From: Acinetobacter pollinis
GTDB taxonomy: Bacteria > Pseudomonadota > Gammaproteobacteria > Pseudomonadales > Moraxellaceae
DNA: 64,000 nt
Direction of reading: 5' to 3'
Assembly: GCF_015627175.1 (NCBI RefSeq)
Contig: NZ_VTDQ01000005.1
Coordinates: 1-64,000, forward strand
Both the position numbers and the translations under genes were made by a program. The notes under the pieces are model-generated. The model saw only the letters and a program-made list of their open reading frames with translations, was not told where the DNA came from and did not search any database. Positions 1 to 9,924 of the stretch are shown in pieces; positions within the stretch are counted from its first letter, which is position 1, and each line of letters opens with the position of its first letter.

Positions 1-1652
1 GTATACAACAGCTCTTTGCTTAAGAGCTTTTCAGCTTCCTGTTCCAAGACAACAGCCACATGTTCAAATTCTGAACCTTGAGATTTATGAATCGTCATTG
101 CAAATGCAGTTTGAATCGTTTGTGGTAAGCGTGTGGCCATCACCCATTTATTTAAACTCGGGAAGTATACTTCATACTGTGCACGATTTTGTCGATGCTT
201 AAAACATATACCAATATCGCCATTAGAGATACCAAGCTGATAATCATTTTCCGTGACCATAATGGGTCTACCAACATACCAATCGCCATAAAAAGTAGTC
301 TGCCCTAAAACAGCATACTTAAAGTGTTGTTCAATATAATGGTTAATACGTTTTACACCTAACGTACCAACATTCATTGCACTCAAAATACGGTAGTCAT
401 TAAATCTTTTTAAAATATTATCTCTGAGTTGAGCTAGATCATGCGCTTCACTTCCTTCATTTAAATTATACACTTTCACTGATTCTGCATATTCTTGATA
501 CCCTAACCAAAGTTGCTCTAAACATCGCTCGACATCCTCTGCTGCCATTAATTTGGGTAAATATTCAAGTTGAATTTGATCTATCTCTACCTTTTTCAGG
601 TCAATTTTCTGAATGACTGAAGGCGTAATGACCTCGTTACTGAGTTTGTCTAGTACATTCTCATGCGTATCTACCGATGTTTGACCCACATTTTGAATAA
701 ATTTTGCTATTTTTCCAATTTGAGCTTCATCACTAAATCTTCGGCTATGAACTAAATGAGTTCGATACCTAGATAGTATGTCCATATTTTGCAAATCTGC
801 TAAAACTGACCCCACACCAACAGAAGCAAGCTGATTTGCATCTCCTAATAAGATTAATTTTGCTCCATCTGGAATTGCTTCAAAAAGTGTTGTCGCAAGA
901 TTTAAATCAAGCATGGAGGCTTCATCAATTACAATGACATCAAAAGGTAACGGCTGTTTAAGATGAAATTTAGCAATGCCTCTATTTCCCATGGCCAGTA
1001 ATCGATGCAATGTAACTGGTTGTATACGATGTAAATTATCAGTAATTAAGCCTTTACTTTGAAGTGTGGGATCTTGAAATGCGTTTTGTAATGCCTCTTG
1101 CATACGTTGTGCCGCTTTCCCTGTGGGTGCTGCCATTGCAATGCGTAGGTCAGGTATTAATTTATTTAAAACAGCAATAATACGTGCCAATGTATAAGTT
1201 TTTCCTGTACCGGGGCCTCCAGTGATAATTCCAAAATGGTGTTGCACGACCATTTTTAATGCCTGTTGCTGATATTCGTCAATAAGTAAGTTTTCATAGC
1301 CATACAGATCTAAATTTGAGTCGGGCTGCTGTATAAGACGTGCAATCTGTTGGGCTAAGCGTTGTTCTAACGCATAGTATCTGTACAAATAGACTGCTTC
1401 ACCGTCAAAAACAAAAGGACAAGTGTGGCTTTTCTCTTGAAAAGCCACTAGACTACGCAACCTCTCTAAAGAGGCGATATCTGTAGACAAACAACTATTG
1501 CCTTGTGTATTAGAGAGCAAAATATTTTGGATCATTTCTTGTGCGTATTCTTTGTCATCAGGCTCATCGAAATACGACGCTTGGGTAAGATATTCTGCCC
1601 ACAGTATCATCCATTCATCATATTTTTCTAACTTATCCAATGACTTACTCAC
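1..1652 (-). CDS. recD: Exodeoxyribonuclease V alpha subunit RecD (C-terminus beyond window)
   Basis: RecD is the 5'-3' SF1B helicase subunit of the RecBCD nuclease-helicase that processes double-strand breaks. About 550 residues are visible; the C-terminus lies outside the window's left edge, so this is truncation by the window and not a pseudogene. Seen: Walker A GGPGTGKT at residues 145-152, a DEASMLD Walker B further on, and the late helicase motif MTIHKSQGSEF near the visible end. The start is a GTG (1652-1650), with GAGG 8 nt upstream (1664-1661); the protein then begins MSKSLDKLEKYDEW. Third gene of recC-recB-recD, 97 bp after recB. Its ribosome-binding site and start lie inside the 12-bp repeat array at 1633-1716. 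Confidence 0.93.
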   Translation of the reverse strand, partial: MSKSLDKLEKYDEWMILWAEYLTQASYFDEPDDKEYAQEMIQNILLSNTQGNSCLSTDIASLERLRSLVAFQEKSHTCPFVFDGEAVYLYRYYALEQRLAQQIARLIQQPDSNLDLYGYENLLIDEYQQQALKMVVQHHFGIITGGPGTGKTYTLARIIAVLNKLIPDLRIAMAAPTGKAAQRMQEALQNAFQDPTLQSKGLITDNLHRIQPVTLHRLLAMGNRGIAKFHLKQPLPFDVIVIDEASMLDLNLATTLFEAIPDGAKLILLGDANQLASVGVGSVLADLQNMDILSRYRTHLVHSRRFSDEAQIGKIAKFIQNVGQTSVDTHENVLDKLSNEVITPSVIQKIDLKKVEIDQIQLEYLPKLMAAEDVERCLEQLWLGYQEYAESVKVYNLNEGSEAHDLAQLRDNILKRFNDYRILSAMNVGTLGVKRINHYIEQHFKYAVLGQTTFYGDWYVGRPIMVTENDYQLGISNGDIGICFKHRQNRAQYEVYFPSLNKWVMATRLPQTIQTAFAMTIHKSQGSEFEHVAVVLEQEAEKLLSKELLY

Positions 1653-1716
1653 ACAGTTATCCTCAAACTTATTCACACAGATATCAACAGAGTTATACTC
1701 ACGATTATCCACAATT
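1633..1716. repeat. Seven-unit 12-bp tandem array of DnaA-box-like sequences
   Basis: Units start at 1633, 1645, 1657, 1669, 1681, 1693 and 1705, exactly 12 bp apart, with approximate consensus TTATYCACACAG. The 1705 unit holds a perfect DnaA box (TTATCCACA). The 1669 unit (TTATTCACA) fits the relaxed consensus, the 1657 unit (TTATCCTCA) differs at one position, and the others are more diverged. All units point the same way. The array fills most of the recB-recD gap and covers the recD Shine-Dalgarno and GTG start. Whether DnaA binds, or the array acts at mRNA level, is inference. Confidence 0.7.
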
Positions 1717-1749
1717 CAACATTTTGTTTTTCAAAGATTTATAATTTAT

Positions 1750-4700
1750 TTAAGCCAACTTCTGTACAGCATAATACCCAAGTATTGCATCTAAGCGCTC
1801 AATAAACTCCGCATTGGGTTGCCAGTGGCATACACCCATGTCTTTATTTGCTGTCATGCCTCGTAAATACAAATAGGTTGCCCCACCCAAATGGCTTTCA
1901 ATTTCATAACCTACTAATCGCTCTTTCAAATAACGATGCAATGCCACTAAATATAAACTTGCTTGTAACCAGTAACTACTTTGAGACATGTTCTTAGCAA
2001 TTTCATGCTGGGTATAACATTGAATGGATTCACCAAGAAAGTTACTTTTATAGTCGGCAATATAATATTTACCTTCAAATTGATAGACCAAATCGATTGA
2101 CCCATTTAAAAATCTTGCAGACTCAGCAGGATTTAACGTTGGAATAAAGATATCGTACTCTTGAAACAATTGATGGATACGCTGACTTGCAAAGACCTGA
2201 TCTGACAGTGCTAAGTAGAAGGGAAACTCAGAAAGATACATCTCCGATGTCAATTGTCCTAATTGTATTCCATCTCCAAATGGTGTCGCTAAAATATCAC
2301 TTAACCATGATTTTACATCTGCAATTAAACGCTCTTCTAAAAACTGTTCACTTAATTGCTCACTAAAAAGCATTTGATACTTTTCAAAAACTTGTTTTTT
2401 AAGACCACTATAATCATTCTTAAAACGACGATAAATCTCTAGATCCCATGAGTTTTCATCTTGAAAATGAATATGTTCAAAAATCTCATGTAAGAAATTA
2501 CCTGCATGTGTGCCCATTGGAAAATTTCGTGCAATCCATGTAATTCTTTCTTCATCATGTACATCAGTATCAACATCGTTTATGGGTTCAGCAATTAAGA
2601 CCTCATCCTCAGCAGCAGTTTCATCATTGATATAATTCGCTAAGACGTCTAATGCTTGTTGCTTGGTTAAATGCTGTGCCAGAGCAGAAAAGCTGGTCTT
2701 CAACCTTGGATAAAGCTTAAGCTGAGGTTGTGCCATCGCATATAACTGTACTGTTAATTCGCGATCTTCTTTATAAGGTCGTGGCTTACTCTCTAACAGA
2801 GGTTCATCTGTCGTTGCAGGGTGTGTAAATAATGCAGGTTGAACTCTCCAGTAGTTAATCCCAGTCGTTGTTTCAGATTTTCCTTTATTAAGTACAGCAT
2901 AAATACGATGACTGGCTCGAGTCAAAGCAACATACCACAATCGGTTTTGCTCTGCTTGCGCACGTGATTGGTGTTGTTGTAACTCTTCCTCAGTTAATGC
3001 ATTTTTATCATCTATTGCAATGACGCGTTGTTGTTCCAATTGATTCGTTTTTTCACTTAAACGCTCGGTTGTGGAAAAATTAAGTGTTTTATTAATTTCA
3101 CGAAATGATCCATTGGCATTGAGTAAAAAAACAATTTTAAACTCTAGCCCTTTCGATTGGTGAATCGTCATGAGCTGGATACCAGCATCTGTAGATAAGC
3201 TCCGCTCTAACTCCCACTCTCGGTCACTCGGTGAAGCAACTTGTTTCAAATACCAGTTAAATAAGTTTTTAGGCCCTTGATACTTTCCACTATGCTGACT
3301 TAAAAGGTCAGACAAGTGCCTTAAATTGACAACACTTCTCTCATTATCTCGGCTCTCAAAGCGAACTAAATTACGCCAGACATCAAAATATCGTAAGCAA
3401 TACTGCCACGCTGCTAAAAAATGTCGTTCAAACCAAATCTCACGAATTTCACTAAATACTGAAATAAATTGCCCTAGGCCATCCGCTTGATGTTCATATT
3501 CATTTAAATTTTTAAGCGTATAACCCAACATTCGACTGAGCAAAGCACGCTTTACTTTCTTTTCATCATAAGGATTCATCATCGCTGTTAAGATAGCAGC
3601 AACATCCTGTGCCAGTAAACCATCAAAAACACTTCTTTTAGAAGGTCGATTTACTCGTATACCTAAACGCTCTAGCTCAAACTGAACTTTATCTAAGCCA
3701 TCATGATTTTTAGATAATACGGCAATATCATCTGCAATAATTGGAGTATTGATCTCATTTTTCGCTAGATATAACGCTCCTTGTTGGCCTTGTTGTAATA
3801 GTGTAGATATTTTCCATGCAACTTGTATTTCAGCCTGAATGTCACCTTCTATATGTAACCAGCGTAGTGGTTTTGGATTGTGTACTTCATCTTCAATAAG
3901 TTGTGGATGCGGTCGTGTGCCTGCTTCTACAGGCTCATAAATCACTTGCTCACCAAAATCGGCATTTTGTAAAAATAATGCATCTACCGCCTCAACCAAA
4001 GGTTTTATAGTTCTATGATTGTATTTTAAACGATAAAAAGAGCCTTTTTTTGCCACAACATCATGGTAAGCACCAATGAATGTCAGCATATCACCACCAC
4101 GAAATCCGTAAATGGCCTGCTTACGATCCCCCACCATAATCATGCAGCTTTTTTCATACCTTGTAGGTGAACGCCAAATACTGGCAAGCATATTGTCTTG
4201 CTCTTGGTTCGTATCTTGAAATTCGTCGACTAAAATAAGTGGATAGCTTGTCTGTACAAAAGCAGCGAAATGCTCGCCTTGCTCCCCCTGTAGTGCTTCA
4301 GATAATGTTTTTATTTGCTGTGAAAAAGTAGTCTCACCTTGCTGTTGTAACAATGCAGGTAAACGAAGTTTAACTTGTTCACACAAGTAGTATTTAAGAT
4401 AACCCTCTGTTTCAACCAGTGCATTTTCCATCTGCTGTACATGCACTAAAACATCTAAAAGTTTGAGTAGCACGGTATCGGTATAAAACTGTGTTGCGTC
4501 TTGTTCTGAACACTTCTTTGTAAAAACTTTACTGTCTTGAATATTTTTTAAAAACTTTTCCAGTGCTGCCCGAGCCTCTGCAAACTCTTTTAAAAAAAAG
4601 TAACGTCCATCTTCTTTTAAAATACGCTCTATAGCATTAGGAATAGTTTGCTCAAATAAAACCGTAAAACTATCTTTAGTAAATATTTTTTTATTTACTG

Positions 4701-5487
4701 TAGAAAAAAACTGGCCTTCCGCCAAATAATAAGGTGTTAAATGAGTAAAGTTCACACCACGTAATTTTTCTCTCAATACTAAGAATTTTTCTATTTGTAT
4801 TTTTGGAGGTTCTACAGGTTTAAAATATGCACTGGTAAAATTGAGGGCATCTTCAACTATTTTTATATAATGCTGAGTTGGCTTTAAACGACCACTCATA
4901 TAAAACCAGTCAACTTGCTGTTGCGACTGTTGCTGTAACCATTCACGTAATACATCATGAATGAGCTGCTGCGTATATTGCTTCGATTGGTCTGTAATGT
5001 CTACACGTTCAATTTTACCACTTTCAAATGCAAACTCTCTAAGTAATTTTTGACTAAAACTATCGAGCGTTCCTACAAATAACTCATCAAGCTGTTCCAA
5101 AACCAATTGTAATCGGCTACATGCATAACTGACTTGTATCGAAAAATTTTCCAATAAAATAATTTTTAATGGATCAGCTTGCTCAGTTTTAAGTGTTTCT
5201 AAGTAGACAATATTAGCTTGGTCATCAAAAGCAATTCTCTCTTTAAAGAAAGCATGCATTTCAATGATTCGAGCTCGAATACGCTGTTTCAGTTCAGCCG
5301 CAGCAGCGCGTGTAAATGTCGTTGCAACAACTTGTTTAGGTAAGTATTTTTCTAGCAGAATTCGTACAATTAAGCTCGAAAGTGTAAATGTTTTTCCTGA
5401 ACCTGCCGATGCTTCAATCCAATGTAACCCTTGAAACTGAATATCTTGAATCGGTTGAAAAGATACTTCTGGTGCAACTCGTTTCAC
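1750..5487 (-). CDS. recB: Exodeoxyribonuclease V beta subunit RecB
   Basis: RecB is the 3'-5' SF1A helicase and sole nuclease subunit of RecBCD. At 1245 aa it has full family length. Walker A ASAGSGKT is at residues 26-33 and the Walker B-type LVDEFQDT near residue 420. The C-terminal nuclease domain shows HEIFEH and then GSIDLVYQ...IADYKSN near residue 1144, the acidic-Lys signature of the RecB nuclease family, so both activities look intact. It starts 19 bp after recC and precedes recD, giving a recC-recB-recD operon. Nothing suggests damage. Confidence 0.96.
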   Translation of the reverse strand: MKRVAPEVSFQPIQDIQFQGLHWIEASAGSGKTFTLSSLIVRILLEKYLPKQVVATTFTRAAAAELKQRIRARIIEMHAFFKERIAFDDQANIVYLETLKTEQADPLKIILLENFSIQVSYACSRLQLVLEQLDELFVGTLDSFSQKLLREFAFESGKIERVDITDQSKQYTQQLIHDVLREWLQQQSQQQVDWFYMSGRLKPTQHYIKIVEDALNFTSAYFKPVEPPKIQIEKFLVLREKLRGVNFTHLTPYYLAEGQFFSTVNKKIFTKDSFTVLFEQTIPNAIERILKEDGRYFFLKEFAEARAALEKFLKNIQDSKVFTKKCSEQDATQFYTDTVLLKLLDVLVHVQQMENALVETEGYLKYYLCEQVKLRLPALLQQQGETTFSQQIKTLSEALQGEQGEHFAAFVQTSYPLILVDEFQDTNQEQDNMLASIWRSPTRYEKSCMIMVGDRKQAIYGFRGGDMLTFIGAYHDVVAKKGSFYRLKYNHRTIKPLVEAVDALFLQNADFGEQVIYEPVEAGTRPHPQLIEDEVHNPKPLRWLHIEGDIQAEIQVAWKISTLLQQGQQGALYLAKNEINTPIIADDIAVLSKNHDGLDKVQFELERLGIRVNRPSKRSVFDGLLAQDVAAILTAMMNPYDEKKVKRALLSRMLGYTLKNLNEYEHQADGLGQFISVFSEIREIWFERHFLAAWQYCLRYFDVWRNLVRFESRDNERSVVNLRHLSDLLSQHSGKYQGPKNLFNWYLKQVASPSDREWELERSLSTDAGIQLMTIHQSKGLEFKIVFLLNANGSFREINKTLNFSTTERLSEKTNQLEQQRVIAIDDKNALTEEELQQHQSRAQAEQNRLWYVALTRASHRIYAVLNKGKSETTTGINYWRVQPALFTHPATTDEPLLESKPRPYKEDRELTVQLYAMAQPQLKLYPRLKTSFSALAQHLTKQQALDVLANYINDETAAEDEVLIAEPINDVDTDVHDEERITWIARNFPMGTHAGNFLHEIFEHIHFQDENSWDLEIYRRFKNDYSGLKKQVFEKYQMLFSEQLSEQFLEERLIADVKSWLSDILATPFGDGIQLGQLTSEMYLSEFPFYLALSDQVFASQRIHQLFQEYDIFIPTLNPAESARFLNGSIDLVYQFEGKYYIADYKSNFLGESIQCYTQHEIAKNMSQSSYWLQASLYLVALHRYLKERLVGYEIESHLGGATYLYLRGMTANKDMGVCHWQPNAEFIERLDAILGYYAVQKLA

Positions 5488-5506
5488 AACTCTCTTTTCC
5501 TTTCAG

Positions 5507-8500
5507 TTATTCATCAACAGTTAAATAGTCATAAATTGGCGCATATAAACGATATGCCCATTCACGGCAATGACTTTCTAATAGCAGACTTGCATCTTGT
5601 TCTTGTAAAATAAATTGCCAATCTTGATGATATTTCGATGCTTTATCGTCACTTGCTGAAAAAACCTCACTATATTTTTGTGGGTCATTCCAATGTTTAG
5701 ACAATGTCTGCCATATTTTCTCATCTAAACCATTGTCTTCTGTACAATCTAAAGGCTTATTCTTTTCACTTGGCTTCATTAAAAGTGCGGCAGGTAGTAC
5801 AACTGGAGTGGTCATTGCCTGTTGCCATAACTGGCACCAATGGTTTAAAAACTCCCTTGCCTGATTTGAGCTAACACCTTCATAAATAATAGTTTGATCG
5901 CTAAAGACAACAATATAACGATACTCTTTCCCCTGCTCATGCAAATTTAGATAACGCAACCATAATAAATAATTAAGCCACGCTTTTGCACGCCGTTCAG
6001 CACGAGCACTAGAGATTTGCAACTCAACCCATTGTGTTTCTGTATTTTGTTTTGGAACAGTAATACGTAAATATAAATGATCTGAAAGACATAACGTTTG
6101 TTGCGTCGTAGGTGTAGGATGATCTGCATAGCAATGCAAGCGTTCCAATAAAGTGCGATACTCTTGTTGCGATTGTTGCCAAGCACTCTCTTGTACTTTG
6201 CCCACAGGCAATTGATCTAATAACACCTGCATATTTTCGACAAGCATATCTTGAGCTTGAAAAAAACGTCTGACTTCATATCTTGCTAAACCATCTAATA
6301 GCAATGGCTCTTCATCAATATTGTCTACAACACTTTTCGTATTTTCGATACCTAATGTTTTTAAGTAAAGTTGGGCTGGAAAAGTGACATCATTAATCCA
6401 TTGCATACTGTCAAATATGCTCATGTCAGGATCATTCACTTGATAAGGCTGATCTATCCAAGGCTGTCTTTTTCCTGAAAAATGCTGTAACTGTTTAGCG
6501 ACGGCAAACCATTGATCCTCATAGTGTATTGCCCCTGAATCTACAAAATTAATAGTATCAAAAGGTTGTAATGCATGAATGTGATATAGAGATGCCAGTT
6601 GCATCGGCACATTCATGTCTTTTAAATACTTAGATTTTTCGACCGAAACTTCTTGGGTTAATACATCTTGAGTAATAAGAGCCAAATGGTCTACAAACTC
6701 TTGCAATACACTTGAGGGTTGCATGAGCTCACCACTCTTTTCATCAAAACCATTATAAAACAACCAAAAGTTATCTTTTGCTAAGAGCAATGCATCTAAA
6801 AATGCACCTTGATCATCTTCTAAACGTGAACGATCACCTAAAATTGGACGTAGCACTTGCATTAAATCGAATGGCACATGTTGATGACGGCTTGGGAAAA
6901 TACCACTATCTAAACCTAGTACAACGATTAATTTATAAGGAATAGGACGAATCTGACCAATTTCGCTAAATGTAATATGACCACTCGGTTCAGCATTTTC
7001 TAGCTGACTTTCTAAACCTTGTTCAATTTCAGAAATAACATAGGTAAGTGGTAAAGTAAGGTCATCTAACTGTCCCATTTTTTCTTGCTGATTACGCTTT
7101 TCATACGTGACTGAAAGGGTGAGCATACGAATATGCTTTTGAATCAACTCTGCAACGGTACGTAAAATATCTTCACCCTGTTGCTGAAATTGAGCAATTT
7201 CATCAGCAAGTACAGTTAACCAATACTCAACACTATAATGCTCGCCTTTTTCATGACAAATGAGCCAATCACGACGATGGTTCAAGTCTTTATAAATCTG
7301 AATTAAATGACCAATAAGCAGAAAGTCTTCAGGTTGTACATCACGATAACTGAGTGTTTTTAATACCAAGGTATGCTCAGGTACAGCAATTCCGATTGCT
7401 AAACGGTCTAACGCAAACTTAAACGTAAAACGATAATCTTGATCATCTTCTAAAAGAAAACGCTTTAAATGCGCATCATCCAAACCACGTTTAAAACCTG
7501 CACCCTCAAGAAGTGCAAGCATTCGTGTCACTTGTTCATGATCTAAGCCATAATAGTGTTGCGTGGGTAATAAACTCAGCCAATCTGCAAAGTCGCTATA
7601 CCTAAAGCGTCCTTGTGGAAGTTGAATTCGACCAATGACCGCCAACCATGCATTGGTTAAGTCGAACTGCGGTACACCTACAATTTTAATCGGTAAATAA
7701 CTTTCTTGACGCTGGCCTTGTGATCGTGGCGGTGGTGCAAATACACTACGAATCATCGGTTCAAGCATACCCAGATCAGGTGCAACTACTAAAATATCAT
7801 CTAAACGGCGTGGTGCTTCTTTTGTGGCTTGAGATAACCAATGCATCAACTGATCTTTTAAAACTTCAAGCTGTCTTAAATTTGAATGACATACATGTAC
7901 TTGTATCGACTGATCTGCTGAATCTAATGGATAGGCATGTGTTTCAGGTTCCATAAGGAATAAAATATCAGATTGTATTTTTCCAAGTAAGGTATCCTGA
8001 TAGTGATCAAAGAATAGATCTTGCCAGACTCCCTCCTCACCTGATGACAAACCTGCTAACAGTGAAAAATGATCACGCGCCTGCTTACCAAATCGAGTTA
8101 ATAGCGGGTGTCTAGACTCCCTTGCTTCTGCATTAAACGTTACATTAAAGGTTTGAATAAATGCTTCAATGTCCTCATCTGTCAACTTTTTCTTTAACCG
8201 CTCATTCTTTTCTCTAAAACGCTGTATTGCTTGAGCATCATATGTTTTCTTCCACTGAGGATCGACACTGTCTGCCCAGTACTCCTGCGAAGGATTATAA
8301 TGATAAATCGTAACATCAATATACTGTCCCAAACGACGCAAAAACTGTAACTGATTGGGGGGTAAATCTAAGAGAGTAAAAATAGTCACTTTTCGCGGCA
8401 ATTGCTTCAATGCCGTTGTTTTTGTCGCTTCCAAAATTTGCCAAAATTGCGTATCAATTTCTTTAATTTTTAAAAAATCGTCATGAAATACTTCATGCCA

Positions 8501-9181
8501 TAACCAACGTTGCCATGCCTCTAATGACTCGGCTTGTTCTAAATTATATAAAGAAATATTTTTTGACTGAGGTGAGATTAATTTTTCAATATCAATGGCT
8601 TGGTTACGTCCCCAAGCATCTAGCCAATTTTGATTACAACTGCACTTTCCCTCTGCATGCCCTTCAAGGCAATAGCCACGATACAACATATAATGGCTAA
8701 ATAAACGAGATACATGCTCTGCAACCCAATACAACATACTTTGCTTTTTAATTTGTCGTTGTGTCGGGTCGGTTAAATGTATCGCACTGTCAAAAATACG
8801 TGACACAATGCCAAATAATGCATGCTCTTCTGATAATTCGAGCTGGGCCGAAGAAATAAAAGGACGTAAAGCTTCATAAATACGCCATTTCATTACGAGT
8901 CGGGGAATATTTGCCTGACGAACCTGATCCTTATCGGTCATCACTTGCTGATAAACATACCACTGAAAAGTCTGAATACGTTGATGATAAATCTGATTTG
9001 CACTAATGCCTTGTTGCTCTGCAATATATTGCTTTAACCACTGCTCAATCGCCTGATTGGGCACAATAAAGTGTTGTGTTTCTAACACGCGAAATGGATC
9101 ATTCGTGACTTTAGATTGTTGCTGAAGTAGCATCTGTGCAAGCACTTCAAGCTGCTGACTCTGAAATACATGAATACCCAT
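5507..9181 (-). CDS. recC: Exodeoxyribonuclease V gamma subunit RecC
   Basis: RecC is the non-catalytic, inactivated helicase-like subunit of RecBCD that splits the duplex and recognises Chi. The 1224-aa product begins MGIHVFQSQQLEVLAQ and has typical RecC features: an N-terminal region with QAIEQWLKQYIAEQQGI, a central LDDILVVAPDLG and FSEIGQIRPIPYKLIVVLGLDSGIFP. No functional Walker A was seen, as expected for RecC. The start is ATG with a strong AGGAGG just upstream in mRNA sense. First gene of the recC-recB-recD operon, transcribed away from the divergent gene at 9400. The intergenic region carries an inverted repeat at 9250-9285 that could regulate either side. Confidence 0.95.
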   Translation of the reverse strand: MGIHVFQSQQLEVLAQMLLQQQSKVTNDPFRVLETQHFIVPNQAIEQWLKQYIAEQQGISANQIYHQRIQTFQWYVYQQVMTDKDQVRQANIPRLVMKWRIYEALRPFISSAQLELSEEHALFGIVSRIFDSAIHLTDPTQRQIKKQSMLYWVAEHVSRLFSHYMLYRGYCLEGHAEGKCSCNQNWLDAWGRNQAIDIEKLISPQSKNISLYNLEQAESLEAWQRWLWHEVFHDDFLKIKEIDTQFWQILEATKTTALKQLPRKVTIFTLLDLPPNQLQFLRRLGQYIDVTIYHYNPSQEYWADSVDPQWKKTYDAQAIQRFREKNERLKKKLTDEDIEAFIQTFNVTFNAEARESRHPLLTRFGKQARDHFSLLAGLSSGEEGVWQDLFFDHYQDTLLGKIQSDILFLMEPETHAYPLDSADQSIQVHVCHSNLRQLEVLKDQLMHWLSQATKEAPRRLDDILVVAPDLGMLEPMIRSVFAPPPRSQGQRQESYLPIKIVGVPQFDLTNAWLAVIGRIQLPQGRFRYSDFADWLSLLPTQHYYGLDHEQVTRMLALLEGAGFKRGLDDAHLKRFLLEDDQDYRFTFKFALDRLAIGIAVPEHTLVLKTLSYRDVQPEDFLLIGHLIQIYKDLNHRRDWLICHEKGEHYSVEYWLTVLADEIAQFQQQGEDILRTVAELIQKHIRMLTLSVTYEKRNQQEKMGQLDDLTLPLTYVISEIEQGLESQLENAEPSGHITFSEIGQIRPIPYKLIVVLGLDSGIFPSRHQHVPFDLMQVLRPILGDRSRLEDDQGAFLDALLLAKDNFWLFYNGFDEKSGELMQPSSVLQEFVDHLALITQDVLTQEVSVEKSKYLKDMNVPMQLASLYHIHALQPFDTINFVDSGAIHYEDQWFAVAKQLQHFSGKRQPWIDQPYQVNDPDMSIFDSMQWINDVTFPAQLYLKTLGIENTKSVVDNIDEEPLLLDGLARYEVRRFFQAQDMLVENMQVLLDQLPVGKVQESAWQQSQQEYRTLLERLHCYADHPTPTTQQTLCLSDHLYLRITVPKQNTETQWVELQISSARAERRAKAWLNYLLWLRYLNLHEQGKEYRYIVVFSDQTIIYEGVSSNQAREFLNHWCQLWQQAMTTPVVLPAALLMKPSEKNKPLDCTEDNGLDEKIWQTLSKHWNDPQKYSEVFSASDDKASKYHQDWQFILQEQDASLLLESHCREWAYRLYAPIYDYLTVDE

Positions 9182-9249
9182 TTCTTATATTCCTCCTTTT
9201 GAGAGGAAGCATATTACACCACTCTATTTATCTAAAGTAGTTCAGGTTA

Positions 9250-9285
9250 CTTTACGTACCAATTACTTTTTTTATATACGTAAAG
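9250..9285. promoter_or_regulatory. 9-bp inverted repeat between recC and the divergent gene
   Basis: CTTTACGTA (9250-9258) is matched by TACGTAAAG (9277-9285) across an 18-bp spacer, in a divergent intergenic region of about 218 bp. Each arm contains the palindrome TACGTA, 24 bp apart. No T-run follows, so a dimeric operator is more likely than a terminator. The cognate regulator is unknown. Confidence 0.35.
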
Positions 9286-9399
9286 ACTTGCGAAGATCAC
9301 TGCATTAAATGTAACCTTATTTTATCAAGCCAAATTTATATAAATATTAAGCTTACTTGTCACTTTCCTCGGCAACAACAATTTTAAAGGTATTATGAT

Positions 9400-9909
9400 A
9401 TGAATATTGATAATGTACCCGAATATATTGATCCACATTTAGATTTAGAACAAGCAAAACGCGAATGTTTAGAGCTGATAAAAAAACGTGCTTATATTTC
9501 GGCTGGGGCTGCAATTGTACCCATTCCATTTTTTGACGTAATGATTGATGTTGGTTTACTCACCGCACTTATTCCTGAAATGAACCAACGCTTTGGACTA
9601 TCGAAAGAATATGTCAGTGTATTTAACCCAAAGACGAAGGAAGTCAAATGGGATGAGCTACGTAAGCGTGGTGTAGAGTTTACAGGCCTTATGGTCGCAC
9701 GCACAGGCGTAAAGAAATCAATTAATGGTTTTATTAGCCGTATGCTTACCAAGCAAGTTACCAAATTCATCCCACTGGGTGGTCAAATTGTTTCAGCAAG
9801 TCTAGGCTATATTGTCTTCAAAAAAATTGCAGAAACACATATTGAAGATGGTTATAAACTTGCTAAAAGTATTCAAGAGAAATCTCAACCCAAAACAGTC
9901 AGTGCATAA
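9400..9909 (+). CDS. Uncharacterised protein with hydrophobic segments, DUF697-like
   Basis: I cannot assign a function. The 169-aa product has a charged N-terminus, then a hydrophobic, Ala/Pro-rich stretch (AYISAGAAIVPIPFFDVMID), a Gly/Ile segment (FIPLGGQIVSASLGYIVFKK) and a Lys/Gln-rich tail. The pattern of AAIVPIPFFDV followed by LLTALIPEMNQRFG recalls the DUF697 region of small membrane-associated proteins often linked to GTPases; that resemblance is from memory and moderate. No signal peptide or catalytic motif was seen. The ATG has AAGG about 10 nt upstream. The gene stands alone: divergent from recC and convergent with the phosphotransferase gene, whose stop is 15 bp away. Confidence 0.75.
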   Translation: MNIDNVPEYIDPHLDLEQAKRECLELIKKRAYISAGAAIVPIPFFDVMIDVGLLTALIPEMNQRFGLSKEYVSVFNPKTKEVKWDELRKRGVEFTGLMVARTGVKKSINGFISRMLTKQVTKFIPLGGQIVSASLGYIVFKKIAETHIEDGYKLAKSIQEKSQPKTVSA

Positions 9910-9924
9910 CTGTTCATTCATTGC

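Noticed and set aside
1-1652. recD as a pseudogene
   Set aside because: The frame is open without interruption to the window edge and has intact helicase motifs; only the window cuts it.
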